Notes under the pieces: model-generated | Told to the model about the DNA's origin: nothing | Seen by the model: the letters and a program-made list of their open reading frames with translations, nothing else | The model's database searches: none | Position numbers and translations under genes: made by a program | Shown: positions 18,355 to 26,716 of the stretch, piece by piece | Layout of the letters: each line of letters begins with the position of its first letter | Numbering within the stretch: position 1 is the first letter of the stretch | Source of the DNA: Paenibacillus chondroitinus NBRC 15376 | GTDB taxonomy: Bacteria; Bacillota; Bacilli; Paenibacillales; NBRC-103111 | Assembly (NCBI RefSeq): GCF_004000765.1 | Contig: NZ_BILW01000007.1 | Coordinates: forward strand, 124,001-188,000 | Direction: 5' to 3' | Length of the DNA: 64,000 bases

Positions 18355-18382
18355 ATTATATCATGAATGCCTGACAAAACAA
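18355..18382 (-). promoter_or_regulatory. Candidate SigA promoter of lipA-yutD
   Basis: On the minus strand TTGTTT (18382-18377) and TATAAT (18360-18355) are separated by 16 bases, just upstream of the lipA start at 18316. Confidence 0.5.
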
Positions 18383-18472
18383 TCCACTTTGCCAGCCAGT
18401 TGTGATACACTTATCTAGATGGACCAAAACAGCTCAGCTATTTACATATAGGCTGTATGGGAGGAAAGAAAC

Positions 18473-19321
18473 ATGAGCATACAAGAAGTAACGCGAGAGA
18501 AGGATCGCAAGCTTGGCGAAATTTTAAGAGGCATGGGTCGAGTATTGATCGCCTTTTCCGGCGGAGTAGACAGCACATTTGTCCTCAAGCGTGCACAGCA
18601 AGAGCTCGGTGATCAAGTTCTGGCCGTCACAGCCGCATCCGAAACATTCCCTACACGGGAATTCGATGCAGCCGTTGAGCTTGCTGAACAAATTGGTGTC
18701 CCGCTGTACAAAACAGAGGTCAAAGAATTGGAGAATGCCAATTTCGTCGCCAATAATCCGGACCGCTGCTACCATTGCAAAACGGGTCTTTATTCACATC
18801 TGCAGCAATTAGCCAAAGAATTAGGTTATCCCTATATTCTGGATGGTTCCAATATGGACGATCTCGGTGATTACAGACCGGGGCTGCAAGCCAAGAACGA
18901 ACAGGGTGTCCGCAGTACGCTACAAGAGGCTGGGATGACCAAAGATGAAATCAGACAGCTTTCCAAAGAATTAGGTTTACGCACTTGGAATAAACCTTCT
19001 TTTGCTTGCCTGTCCTCCCGTATCCCCTACGGAACACAAATTGAGAAGTGGAAGATTGACCAGCTGGACGAAGGCGAGTACTTCCTTTCACAGCTTGGTT
19101 TATATCAAGTACGCGTACGTCACCATGAGAAAATTGCCCGGATCGAAGTCATGCCGGATGAAATACATAAAGTGGTGGAGCATCGCGACGCAATCTATGA
19201 AAAGTTCAGTAAGCTCGGCTTTACTTACGTAACGCTGGATCTGCAAGGCTACCGAACTGGCAGCATGAACGAAGTGCTGTCTAAGGAAACCAAAGAAAAG
19301 GTGAAAGAAGCATCCTTATGA
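18473..19321 (+). CDS. larE: ATP-dependent sacrificial sulfur transferase LarE
   Basis: This 282-residue enzyme adenylates the pincer precursor and donates sulfur from its own cysteine to build the nickel-pincer nucleotide cofactor of lactate racemase. The PP-loop SGGVDS lies at residues 29-34. The sacrificial cysteine region KPSFACLSSRIPYG places the donor at Cys179, equivalent to the known Cys of Lactobacillus LarE, so it should be the single-turnover type. The stop overlaps the larB start (ATGA). The upstream ribosome site is GGGAGG. LarA, the racemase itself, is not in the window. Confidence 0.95.
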   Translation: MSIQEVTREKDRKLGEILRGMGRVLIAFSGGVDSTFVLKRAQQELGDQVLAVTAASETFPTREFDAAVELAEQIGVPLYKTEVKELENANFVANNPDRCYHCKTGLYSHLQQLAKELGYPYILDGSNMDDLGDYRPGLQAKNEQGVRSTLQEAGMTKDEIRQLSKELGLRTWNKPSFACLSSRIPYGTQIEKWKIDQLDEGEYFLSQLGLYQVRVRHHEKIARIEVMPDEIHKVVEHRDAIYEKFSKLGFTYVTLDLQGYRTGSMNEVLSKETKEKVKEASL

Positions 19322-20094
19322 TGGACTTGGAAAAGATTTTGAAACTCGTACAGACGGGCGATCTGGACGTCGAAGAAGCCAAAAGGCAAATCATCAAGGA
19401 GGGCGGCGGCGAAGGCCCCGGCAACCTTGATCTCGGATTTGCCCAACTGGACATCGATCGCGAGAAGCGCACTGGCTTCCCCGAGGTTATATTCGGGGAA
19501 GGCAAAACCGCCGAGCAGATCGAGGCCATCTTTCGGCGGCTGATGGAACACACCGACCGCGTGTTAGCTACGCGGGTCGACGCAGTCAAAGCCGCCCATG
19601 TTATCGCTGCCGTGGAAGGCGTCACCTACCACGAAACAGCCAGGGCGCTCACTTGGTTCAAGCGACCGATGTTGAAAGTCCACGACGGATACATCGCCGT
19701 CGTGTGCGCAGGGACCTCCGACCTCCCCGTGGCGGAGGAGGCCGCTCTTACGGCAGAATGCCTGGGCAGCCACGTCGAACGCGTTTTCGACGTTGGTGTA
19801 GCCGGCATTCACCGGCTCTTCCGCCGGCTGGAACTTATTCGCGGTGCTAACGCGATTGTGGTCGTTGCCGGCATGGAAGGCGCGCTCGCCAGCGTGCTTG
19901 GCGGGCTCGTATCCAAACCTGTCGTCGCTGTGCCGACGAGCATCGGGTATGGCGCACACCTTGCAGGCGTGGCTCCGCTCTTGTCCATGTTAAACAGTTG
20001 TTCACCTGGTATCTCTGTCGTAAACATTGACAACGGCTTTGGAGCTGGCTATTATGCAGGGCTCATTAACAAAAATATGTCGAAACGAGCGTGA
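19318..20094 (+). CDS. larB: Nickel-pincer cofactor biosynthesis protein LarB
   Basis: This 258-residue PurE-like enzyme carboxylates and hydrolyses NaAD at the first step of nickel-pincer cofactor synthesis. The C-terminal two thirds carry the AIR-carboxylase-like blocks AAVEGVTYHETARALTWF, VCAGTSDLPVAEEAALTAE and VAVPTSIGYGAH. Cys228, in the SCSPGISVVNIDNGFGAG stretch, is the expected catalytic cysteine. It overlaps larE by four bases, and larC follows ten bases after its stop. The coding region looks more GC-rich than its neighbours. Confidence 0.95.
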   Translation: MMDLEKILKLVQTGDLDVEEAKRQIIKEGGGEGPGNLDLGFAQLDIDREKRTGFPEVIFGEGKTAEQIEAIFRRLMEHTDRVLATRVDAVKAAHVIAAVEGVTYHETARALTWFKRPMLKVHDGYIAVVCAGTSDLPVAEEAALTAECLGSHVERVFDVGVAGIHRLFRRLELIRGANAIVVVAGMEGALASVLGGLVSKPVVAVPTSIGYGAHLAGVAPLLSMLNSCSPGISVVNIDNGFGAGYYAGLINKNMSKRA

Positions 20095-20104
20095 GATTCG
20101 TACC

Positions 20105-20971
20105 ATGCGTATTCTATATTTGGACTGCTTCTCCGGAATCAGCGGCGATATGACACTTGGCGCTTTGGTTGATGCAGGGGCAGACCGGGCTTATATTGAA
20201 AGCGAGCTAACCAAAATTAAGCTTGAACCGTATGTCCTGGAATGGAAGCGTGTAATTAAGCGTGGAATTTCCGCACTTAAATTGGACGTTATCCTAGATC
20301 CGGAGTTCCCGCCTAAGAAACATCGTCATTACTCAGAAATTGTCAAAGTCATTCAAGGAGCTGGATTTAATGATCGTGTCACATCGCTCAGCTTAGCCAT
20401 TTTTGAGAAAATTGGCATCGCTGAAGCGAAAATCCACGGAATTCCAGTTGAAAAAGTGCATTTCCACGAAGTCGGAGCTATCGACTCCATTGTCGACATC
20501 GTCGGTGTAGCCTTGGCTATCGACTCTTTGCAAATCGAGCGCATCTTCGCATCCCCTGTACCGTTAGGCTCAGGAATCATTCATATTGATCATGGCACAT
20601 ACCCGGTTCCCGCTCCGGCAACCTTGGAAATGATGCGTGGTTTACCTATCGCTTCAACGAACCATAGCCTTGAAATGACCACGCCAACTGGCGCAGGTAT
20701 TATTTCCGGAATAGTGGACGAGTTCTCCAAAAGCTTTCCGCCAATGATCGTAGACACCATCGGATACGGGGCAGGCACAAGGGATTTGCCTAATCAACCT
20801 AACGTGCTTCGTGTCGTCGTCGGTAAAGTGGATCCTTTCATTGGGAAATGGCAAGTCGGTCATGAGCACATCGCGCATGAACATAACCATTCTCATGGCC
20901 ATTCTCATGACGATCACCATCACCACCATGATCATGATCATCAACACCCGCATACGCACGATCATCAATAA
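20105..20971 (+). CDS. larC: LarC N-terminal half (nickel insertion, LarC1)
   Basis: LarC uses CTP to insert nickel into the pincer cofactor. This 288-residue protein is only the N-terminal part, with MRILYLDCFSGISGDMTLGA at the start, EKVHFHEVGAIDSIVDIVG, and PTGAGIISGIVDEF. It ends in a tail of roughly 35 residues made almost wholly of His, Asp and Glu, the metal-binding linker that normally leads into the C-terminal domain. Here the frame stops and the C-terminal domain lies on the opposite strand just downstream (20996-21490). The start is the ATG at 20105; a longer in-frame reading overlaps larB and lacks homology. The ribosome site is weak, suggesting coupling to larB. Confidence 0.9.
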   Translation: MRILYLDCFSGISGDMTLGALVDAGADRAYIESELTKIKLEPYVLEWKRVIKRGISALKLDVILDPEFPPKKHRHYSEIVKVIQGAGFNDRVTSLSLAIFEKIGIAEAKIHGIPVEKVHFHEVGAIDSIVDIVGVALAIDSLQIERIFASPVPLGSGIIHIDHGTYPVPAPATLEMMRGLPIASTNHSLEMTTPTGAGIISGIVDEFSKSFPPMIVDTIGYGAGTRDLPNQPNVLRVVVGKVDPFIGKWQVGHEHIAHEHNHSHGHSHDDHHHHHDHDHQHPHTHDHQ

Positions 20972-20975
20972 GAGC

Positions 20976-21013
20976 AAAAAGCCTCTTCCTGAACTTTAGG
21001 AGGAGGCTTTTTT
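20976..21013. terminator. Bidirectional terminator between the two larC halves
   Basis: AAAAAGCCTC(TTCCT) pairs with (AGGAG)GAGGCTTTTTT across a ten-base loop. It serves the larEBC operon and the convergent LarC2 gene, whose stop codon lies inside it. Confidence 0.9.
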
Positions 21014-21490
21014 GTGCTGCAGCATAAACTGCATTCTAACTTCTTCATAGACCAATTTCAACGGTACTTGATACTCTTTGGCTATCCGTTCACATTCTTT
21101 AAATTCAGGGGCATACTGCACCAATTTACCTTGGTGATAACCTACTTTTACCGTTAATAATCCCCATTTGGTATCCACTTGCTCGAATTCTCTACCTAAT
21201 CTATGGCAGGAAGCGTGCATATATCGAATGCCCAGCGTCGTTGTTTCGCTAAAGATTACGTCTTCTATGGAAGAAAGTCGTGCCGCTTCAACCAGCACAT
21301 TCAACATAATGCCTGGCCGCCCTTTTTTCATAATAATCGGTACCACATAGACATCATTAGCTCCAACATCGAAGAGCTTGTCCATAATATAAGAAACCCA
21401 CTCTGGATTCATATCATCCAAGTTCGCCTGAATTAACAACATCCCATCGTCAACATGCTCTTCCCTGTGATTAAAACTCACTCTTCTCAC
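20996..21490 (-). CDS. larC: LarC C-terminal half (LarC2) encoded on the opposite strand
   Basis: This protein of up to 164 residues is the second domain of LarC. Diagnostic stretches are LLIQANLDDMNPEWVSYIMD, VYVVPIIMKKGRPGIMLNVL and ETTTLGIRYM. In Lactobacillus the two halves are joined by a programmed ribosomal frameshift in one transcript; here the second half is a convergent, separately started gene. GTG starts at 21490 or 21481 follow an AGGTGAGA-type ribosome site. The domain is complete, so it is probably functional and assembles with the N-terminal half in trans; that is inference. Confidence 0.85.
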   Translation of the reverse strand: MRRVSFNHREEHVDDGMLLIQANLDDMNPEWVSYIMDKLFDVGANDVYVVPIIMKKGRPGIMLNVLVEAARLSSIEDVIFSETTTLGIRYMHASCHRLGREFEQVDTKWGLLTVKVGYHQGKLVQYAPEFKECERIAKEYQVPLKLVYEEVRMQFMLQHKKASS

Positions 21491-21597
21491 CTCATACAGG
21501 CATCATAGCAAAAAATGGTTGAATACGAAAGTTGTAAGGATAAACATCCACAGAAGAGTACATCCTAAGAACTAACATTTCAGGAAGGATGATAGTG

Positions 21598-22647
21598 ATG
21601 AAAAGCAAACCTTTTTTGGCGCGGGTTCTAGCTTGTTGCCTCCTCCTATCAGTAGCCGAATCAGGGACTTACTCACGTATGGCGGCTTCCCAAGCTGCTG
21701 GATCTGAACAGTCTTATGCCCCAGCTCCGTCGAAGGTTAACCCCAACCTGAACGCTGAGCGGAAAGAACTATTTGAGAAAACGAGTATAATTTCTGATAT
21801 CCCTTGGGCTTACTTAGCTGCTGTCGATCAATATGAAAGAACAATGAATATTGCTAAGAAAAGGCCTGTGCACAAAGGAATTACAAGCATCTACTTCCCT
21901 GAGTCGGATTGGGCCGGCATGCTGAATCCAGACCAACAGGATACGAATCCAAAAAGCATTTCCTTTTTTCACGGCTACGGACGAGATGGCTCGGGGGATG
22001 GGATCGCAGAACGAAACAACGATCTGGATTTATTAGCCTCAATGGCCTTTCTCATGAGTAGAAACGGAACAAAAGAGGAAAATTTACTCATTAACCTATG
22101 GAATTATTATCAAAACTCACGCAGCGTCGAGCGCATCAAACAATTTGCTACTATTTTTAATACACTTGGCACACTCGACCTTGGAGAACATGCATTCCCA
22201 CTTCCAGTGAGCGCGGACTACTCCTATCGTAGCACTTGGGGAGACAGCCGCGGCTGGGGAGGGCACCGCTCTCATGAAGGAACGGATTTATTTGCTCGGC
22301 ATGGAGTGCCTGTCAGAAGCACTTGCTACGGTATAGTAGAAGTGAAAGGTTGGAATCCATATGGCGGGTGGCGAATTGGGATTCGCGATGTGAACAATAT
22401 ATATCATTACTACGCCCATCTTTCCGGCTTTCAAAAAAGTCTCAAAGAAAATGATATTGTCAAACCCGGGCAAACCATCGGTTGGGTTGGCAGCTCGGGT
22501 TACGGCAAACCTGGAACGTCAGGGAAATTTCCGCCCCATCTCCATTTTGGTCTTTATCGGGATAATGGGTTAACGGAATGGAGCTTCGACCCTTACCCCT
22601 CTCTCCGAAAATGGGAACGCGAAGATCAAAATAAAAGAAGAAAATAA
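21598..22647 (+). CDS. lytH: LytH-like sporulation peptidoglycan peptidase (M23)
   Basis: This protein of about 349 residues has an N-terminal signal segment and a C-terminal LytM/M23 domain. Zinc-site motifs are visible: HRSHEGTDLFA (HxxxD) and FPPHLHFGLY (HxH). In Bacillus, LytH (YunA) trims L-Ala side chains in spore cortex peptidoglycan. The identification rests on the domain and on position, since lytH neighbours lipA and yunB in Bacillus too. I chose ATG 21598 because the AGGAAGG ribosome site abuts the ATG three codons upstream. The middle region (about residues 60-200) is family-specific. Confidence 0.85.
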   Translation: MKSKPFLARVLACCLLLSVAESGTYSRMAASQAAGSEQSYAPAPSKVNPNLNAERKELFEKTSIISDIPWAYLAAVDQYERTMNIAKKRPVHKGITSIYFPESDWAGMLNPDQQDTNPKSISFFHGYGRDGSGDGIAERNNDLDLLASMAFLMSRNGTKEENLLINLWNYYQNSRSVERIKQFATIFNTLGTLDLGEHAFPLPVSADYSYRSTWGDSRGWGGHRSHEGTDLFARHGVPVRSTCYGIVEVKGWNPYGGWRIGIRDVNNIYHYYAHLSGFQKSLKENDIVKPGQTIGWVGSSGYGKPGTSGKFPPHLHFGLYRDNGLTEWSFDPYPSLRKWEREDQNKRRK

Positions 22648-22680
22648 GCCGCTCCCTTATGGAGTCGGCTCTTTTTGTAT
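22648..22680. terminator. Intrinsic terminator between lytH and yunB
   Basis: AGCCG.CTCC pairs with GGAG.CGGCT with one bulged base and is followed by CTTTTTG. It lies between the convergent stops. Confidence 0.7.
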
Positions 22681-23448
22681 CGTTTCTTGTGATTGAATTG
22701 CGTCTCCCTTTGGTGCCGTTGTTCCGACATTCGGAACCTGCGGAAGCGATAAGCTGGGCAGTCCTGCGTCCTTACTCCCTCCTACAGGATTGCCTTTGTT
22801 ATCGTAATAATAAGTTGGAACATCCCCAACTACAAGGGAGTATGAAATTGGTATCTCCGTTTCTACAATCTCTGTATCTGAGTCAAAGGGGATAATAACC
22901 GATACTTCAGCAATAATGCGGACATAAACTTCAAACATCACCATATTAATCCCTGCATTTTGAGAGCGCGTGTTTAAATCAACTTTCACATTGCCAACCG
23001 GCAGCAGCCTAATTGGAATATCAGGACCAAACGAAGCGAGAATCGCACTGTTCATCGCTTGCCCAACTGGAATGTGCTCAGAGATGGATTGTAAATGATC
23101 AAGCTCACCTTGCACGGTTTTTATTGTATCTGATGTGATGCGCATATGTTCATTATAATTTAACATGAAACCTGTTATTTTTCCATTTTTATCCATTTTC
23201 CAATCGATAAGCTGCTCTGCTTTCGTATTCCCTGCCACATGATCCGCAATGGCGCTATTGATCGCCTGAGTGGCAATCTGCTTAATTCGAACTTTCGCCA
23301 AGTTCATCAGTGGTGGTCTAAGATTGTGTTCAACATAAATAAAAAACTGCACACAAAATAAGACAAAGATGAGAAGACTGATTAACAGCACCTTTTTGCG
23401 GTTTGATTTCCCTGTAGGTCTGCTTCTCCACCGTCGCCTTTGCAGCAT
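22657..23448 (-). CDS. yunB: Sporulation protein YunB
   Basis: This 263-residue protein has a basic N-terminus, one membrane segment (about residues 19-39) and a large extracytoplasmic domain. It matches YunB, a mother-cell sporulation protein of unknown biochemical role. Family landmarks include LRPPLMNLAKVRIKQIATQA, IPVGQAMNSAILASFGPDIP and TEIPISYSLVVGDVPTYY. It is convergent with lytH, which fits the Bacillus neighbourhood. The last 30 residues are low-complexity and species-specific. The start follows a GGGGGG stretch. Confidence 0.9.
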   Translation of the reverse strand: MLQRRRWRSRPTGKSNRKKVLLISLLIFVLFCVQFFIYVEHNLRPPLMNLAKVRIKQIATQAINSAIADHVAGNTKAEQLIDWKMDKNGKITGFMLNYNEHMRITSDTIKTVQGELDHLQSISEHIPVGQAMNSAILASFGPDIPIRLLPVGNVKVDLNTRSQNAGINMVMFEVYVRIIAEVSVIIPFDSDTEIVETEIPISYSLVVGDVPTYYYDNKGNPVGGSKDAGLPSLSLPQVPNVGTTAPKGDAIQSQETIQKEPTP

Positions 23449-23719
23449 CCCATTCCCCCCTTGCCCCGCTTGTCATTAGTACTACCTTATGCGGACATGG
23501 AGTGAAAAAGAAGCCTAGGAGCTGTCCTTCTTCCCGCTGGATCCCGCCCCCCTCTACTGTTCCATTGTTCATATGCTATGGGCACTATCCCATTCACTCA
23601 GAAGTATAAAAATGATTTTACATATAATTATTTCCAAAAATGTATTGCAATAAGAACGTATGTTTGATATTATTTGAATAGGAACATAAGTTCTCAATTT
23701 TCATTTCAGGGAGGGCTAG

Positions 23720-24583
23720 ATGGATTTTTCTTATATGTCTTACGAGCAGTTTAAGAGTCGTTTCTCCACTGAAGATCTTTGCGCGCAATATATTTTTCAC
23801 ATGAAATGGCCTGAAGGCTTTATCTGCCCAAAGTGCAGCCATCGACATGCCTATATAACCAAAACTCGTAAACATCCTTTATACGAATGCAGCGATTGTC
23901 GTTATCAAGCCTCTCTAATCTCAGGAACCATTATGGAAGGTAGCCGAACCGAGCTGCGCAAATGGCTGTTAGCCATATTCCTCGTCTCCCGTACCGATCA
24001 GGGAACTACAGCTATGAGTCTTTCCAATCTCATTCAGGTTACTTACAAAACCGCTTGGCTAATCTTACATAAGATTCGATCCTTTATTCAAAACTCCGAC
24101 ACACAGAGTCTCCTCTCAGGCTCCGTTCGAATTCATTCAGCCATTTATGGCCGCCCATTCAATCCTTCTGTCCATAGACACCCACAAGAGCACCTTCTTC
24201 TCGTAGGTTCATCAAGTAATGAATCATGCGACTCCAGCTACATCAAAATAAAACATATACAGCTTTCATCCCCAAAGGAAAGGCATATTTCTCGTAACGA
24301 AATTCGTACATTTCGCAAACAGCATATTGAAACTGACACACAGAATGTCGAGATTATTACTGGTTTCTACACTCCACAACGTCTACGTCCATTGCTCGAA
24401 ATTGCCAAACAAGCTAGCAGCTGGATTAACCAAACCTTTCATGGTCTTGGAGCCAAACACTTACAAGCATATTTAGACGAATTTTGCTATCGCAGGAACC
24501 TCTCCGCAAGGAACATTTCTATTTTCACTCATTTAAGCGAGCTTTGTTTTTCCGAAAACGGCACACACATACAAATGATCTGA
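23720..24583 (+). CDS. IS1595-like transposase relative, catalytic residues apparently lost
   Basis: This 287-residue protein has the N-terminal zinc ribbon of IS1595/ISXO2 transposases (CPKCSHRHAYI...YECSDCRYQ, residues about 34-60), the helical GTTAMSLSNLIQVTYKTAWL stretch, and the C-terminal HGLGAKHLQAYLDEFCYRRN. The catalytic domain is odd: where active relatives have VEVDExYxGG, this reads VRIHSAIYGR, and the usual second Asp block is not recognisable. No terminal inverted repeats or target duplications were seen. It is best read as a decayed or domesticated transposase with an intact frame. A GGGAGG ribosome site precedes the ATG. Confidence 0.75.
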   Translation: MDFSYMSYEQFKSRFSTEDLCAQYIFHMKWPEGFICPKCSHRHAYITKTRKHPLYECSDCRYQASLISGTIMEGSRTELRKWLLAIFLVSRTDQGTTAMSLSNLIQVTYKTAWLILHKIRSFIQNSDTQSLLSGSVRIHSAIYGRPFNPSVHRHPQEHLLLVGSSSNESCDSSYIKIKHIQLSSPKERHISRNEIRTFRKQHIETDTQNVEIITGFYTPQRLRPLLEIAKQASSWINQTFHGLGAKHLQAYLDEFCYRRNLSARNISIFTHLSELCFSENGTHIQMI

Positions 24584-24677
24584 GTCACGGGGATAGTGGC
24601 TATATGCAGAGCCAACATATATTAAACCACCTTCAAGGAAGGTGGCTCAGAAATTTACATGTATTAGTGATAAAAGA

Positions 24678-25541
24678 TTAGTAACGATCCATAATCAGCT
24701 GAGTTTTCAAAGAATCTTGAGCTAGAAACCATCCTTTACCTTGCAAATACGTAATGAGTTCATCATGCTTGGCTGAAGCTGTCGATTGACTAGTTGTTTT
24801 GAATGATGCTTCTACAACATACTCTGTCCCTGTGCCTGCTGCATTCCGCATTGGCCATACTTCGATGTATAGTTGCTGACCGCTCCAAGTACCAATCGAA
24901 CGTTTGGCAAGTACAGGGCCATAAATACGGGAGGAAGACAGTTTACTAGTCCCCCATCCGCTTGAGACCCAGTTATTAAATTTATCAGGAGCATTGTTGA
25001 TAAGAAGACTGCGTGAATCAGCTTGGTTAGGAAGATCCATACCGCTATAACCTGATTTGCTGCCACTTTTCGTACGAGTAATACTTAAGGTTTTCTTTTG
25101 GTAACCCCATTCAACTTGAGCTTCATATCCTGTATCCCCTGCATTGAAGCCCTCTTGGTTAGCTAAAGTTAGCGCGCCATTGATATCATTACCTGTGATG
25201 GCATAACGTTTTTTATAACTAAGTTCGAAATCATTTTCGCCTTCTGTTTTGCGAATTCTCGGACTCCATCCATTGTTGTAAATATCTTCAGCATTCGTGT
25301 CGAGAAATTGAACATTCATTTTCGTTACGGTTTCCGGCATACCAAAAGCTGATCTCACGGTGCTTGTTAGCTTGAAGTCCGACCCAAGAACGGCACTCGG
25401 ATTAAGAAGAAGCTTGACCTCATAATCCGGAACCATGTTGCTTGCAGCCGATGCAGAGTGAGGGGCACCCCCAAATCCAACTAATGCACTTGTTCCTAAG
25501 AGTGCAGCCATGACCAACTTTAATGCCTTTTTCTTAAACAT
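24678..25541 (-). CDS. Secreted protein with CYTH-like fold
   Basis: This 287-residue protein has a classical signal peptide (cleavage near ASA-AS, residue 33). The body resembles CYTH/triphosphate-tunnel proteins: NVQFLDTNAEDIYNNGWSPR followed by IRKTEGENDFELSYKKRY, the alternating charged pattern of that barrel. A further Lys/Arg/Glu-rich part lies near the C-terminus. A secreted CYTH protein is unusual because the family normally handles nucleotides or polyphosphate in the cytosol. A GAGGAG ribosome site supports the start. The function is unknown; the fold call is from pattern only. Confidence 0.6.
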   Translation of the reverse strand: MFKKKALKLVMAALLGTSALVGFGGAPHSASAASNMVPDYEVKLLLNPSAVLGSDFKLTSTVRSAFGMPETVTKMNVQFLDTNAEDIYNNGWSPRIRKTEGENDFELSYKKRYAITGNDINGALTLANQEGFNAGDTGYEAQVEWGYQKKTLSITRTKSGSKSGYSGMDLPNQADSRSLLINNAPDKFNNWVSSGWGTSKLSSSRIYGPVLAKRSIGTWSGQQLYIEVWPMRNAAGTGTEYVVEASFKTTSQSTASAKHDELITYLQGKGWFLAQDSLKTQLIMDRY

Positions 25542-25647
25542 TATTTCAACTCCTCTACGTTTTTGGAAAGGTTTCCCTCTCAGACAAGAGCATAAAGAAG
25601 TTTTGTCATTGGATTGTCAGCTGAACGTGTCTTTTTTGTAAAAGAAT

Positions 25648-26547
25648 TTACTCACTCTGGACACAATCACGCAAGTACTGGAAAAAACTATCAAAGAATG
25701 AAGACCGAATCCGATCTTCGTTGTATGTGAAATAGATATAACGTTTAAAGGGATTTTGGGGGATTTCACGATACACCAGCTCTTCTCGCTGCATCTCTTT
25801 TGCAATTGCCATCTTTGAAATAATCGAGACGCTGTCGCCGGTTAAGACCGCTTGCTTGATGGCCTCCAAGGAGTCCATCTCCATGACGGGTTTCAGTTCA
25901 ATGCCTAAGCTTTTGGCCCATTTTAATGTCATGGTACGCGTGCTAGACTCTTGTCCATGCAAAATAAAAGGAACGTCCTTTAATACCTCTGGATGAAGAT
26001 TAGGTTGTCTTGCCAAGCGATGTTTCGGGTTAAAAAAGAAAACCAGCTCGTCCTCACATAACGTTTCCCCGATTAGGGGCGCCCACTGAAAAGGCTCCGC
26101 CGACATAATGCCAATATCGATTTCATGATTCAAAAGCATTTCTTGAATGACTGGAGAGGTCCTGATGGTAAGCGAAATTGAAATTTGCGGATAAAGTTTA
26201 GAGAAGCCGCTTAAAATGCTCGGGAGCACATACGTGCCAGGCACGTAACTTGCTCCAATCTTCAAATGCCCGCTCCCTCTCTCATCAAACTCCTTCACAA
26301 CTCTCTCCGCTTCTTGAGCCAACGCATTAATCTTCTTTGCATAGTGGTTCAAGGATTGTCCCGCTTCTGTTAAATGTACTTTTCCTGCTTTTGAATAAAA
26401 TAAACCTACGCCTAACTCTTGCTCCAAGCTTTTCATATGGAAGGAAACCGTCGGCTGCTTCAACCCTAATTGATCGGCAACCGTGGTAATTCGTTTGTGT
26501 TTATCCAGTAGCTCTACGATTTGCAGCTTAATTAAATTCCAGTTCAT
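25648..26547 (-). CDS. LysR family regulator divergent from an ABC importer
   Basis: This regulator of about 299 residues has a winged HTH (KRITTVADQLGLKQPTVSFH, about residues 15-34) and a LysR effector-binding domain (GHLKIGASYVPGTYVLPSIL onward). The start is placed at MNWNLIKL because AAGGAGAG lies seven bases upstream. It is divergent from the ABC importer operon at 26717, the usual layout for LysR control of a neighbouring transporter. The 170-base gap contains a TTGACA hexamer (26652-26657) toward the importer but no clear -10. The inducer is unknown. Confidence 0.9.
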   Translation of the reverse strand: MNWNLIKLQIVELLDKHKRITTVADQLGLKQPTVSFHMKSLEQELGVGLFYSKAGKVHLTEAGQSLNHYAKKINALAQEAERVVKEFDERGSGHLKIGASYVPGTYVLPSILSGFSKLYPQISISLTIRTSPVIQEMLLNHEIDIGIMSAEPFQWAPLIGETLCEDELVFFFNPKHRLARQPNLHPEVLKDVPFILHGQESSTRTMTLKWAKSLGIELKPVMEMDSLEAIKQAVLTGDSVSIISKMAIAKEMQREELVYREIPQNPFKRYIYFTYNEDRIRSSFFDSFFQYLRDCVQSE

Positions 26548-26716
26548 TGAGAAACTCTCCTTATCCATCATGGCCTGCAAAATCATTATAGAAAAAATCT
26601 ATGGAGAATAATAGTTTCCCAACAAAAACTTAACAATAGATTTACCTTAAGTTGACACTCCGCTAATTTTGCTCACCTAAACTAAGATTGTTCCTAAGAA
26701 CGGAAGGAAGCTTGAG

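Noticed and set aside
20880..20970. Possible programmed frameshift at the end of larC1
   Set aside because: Considered because Lactobacillus LarC uses one, but the C-terminal domain is on the other strand, so a frameshift cannot join the halves.
24627..24645. Perfect hairpin CCACCTTC AAG GAAGGTGG after the transposase-like gene
   Set aside because: No T-run follows, so it is not a clear terminator, and no matching copy upstream marks it as an IS end.
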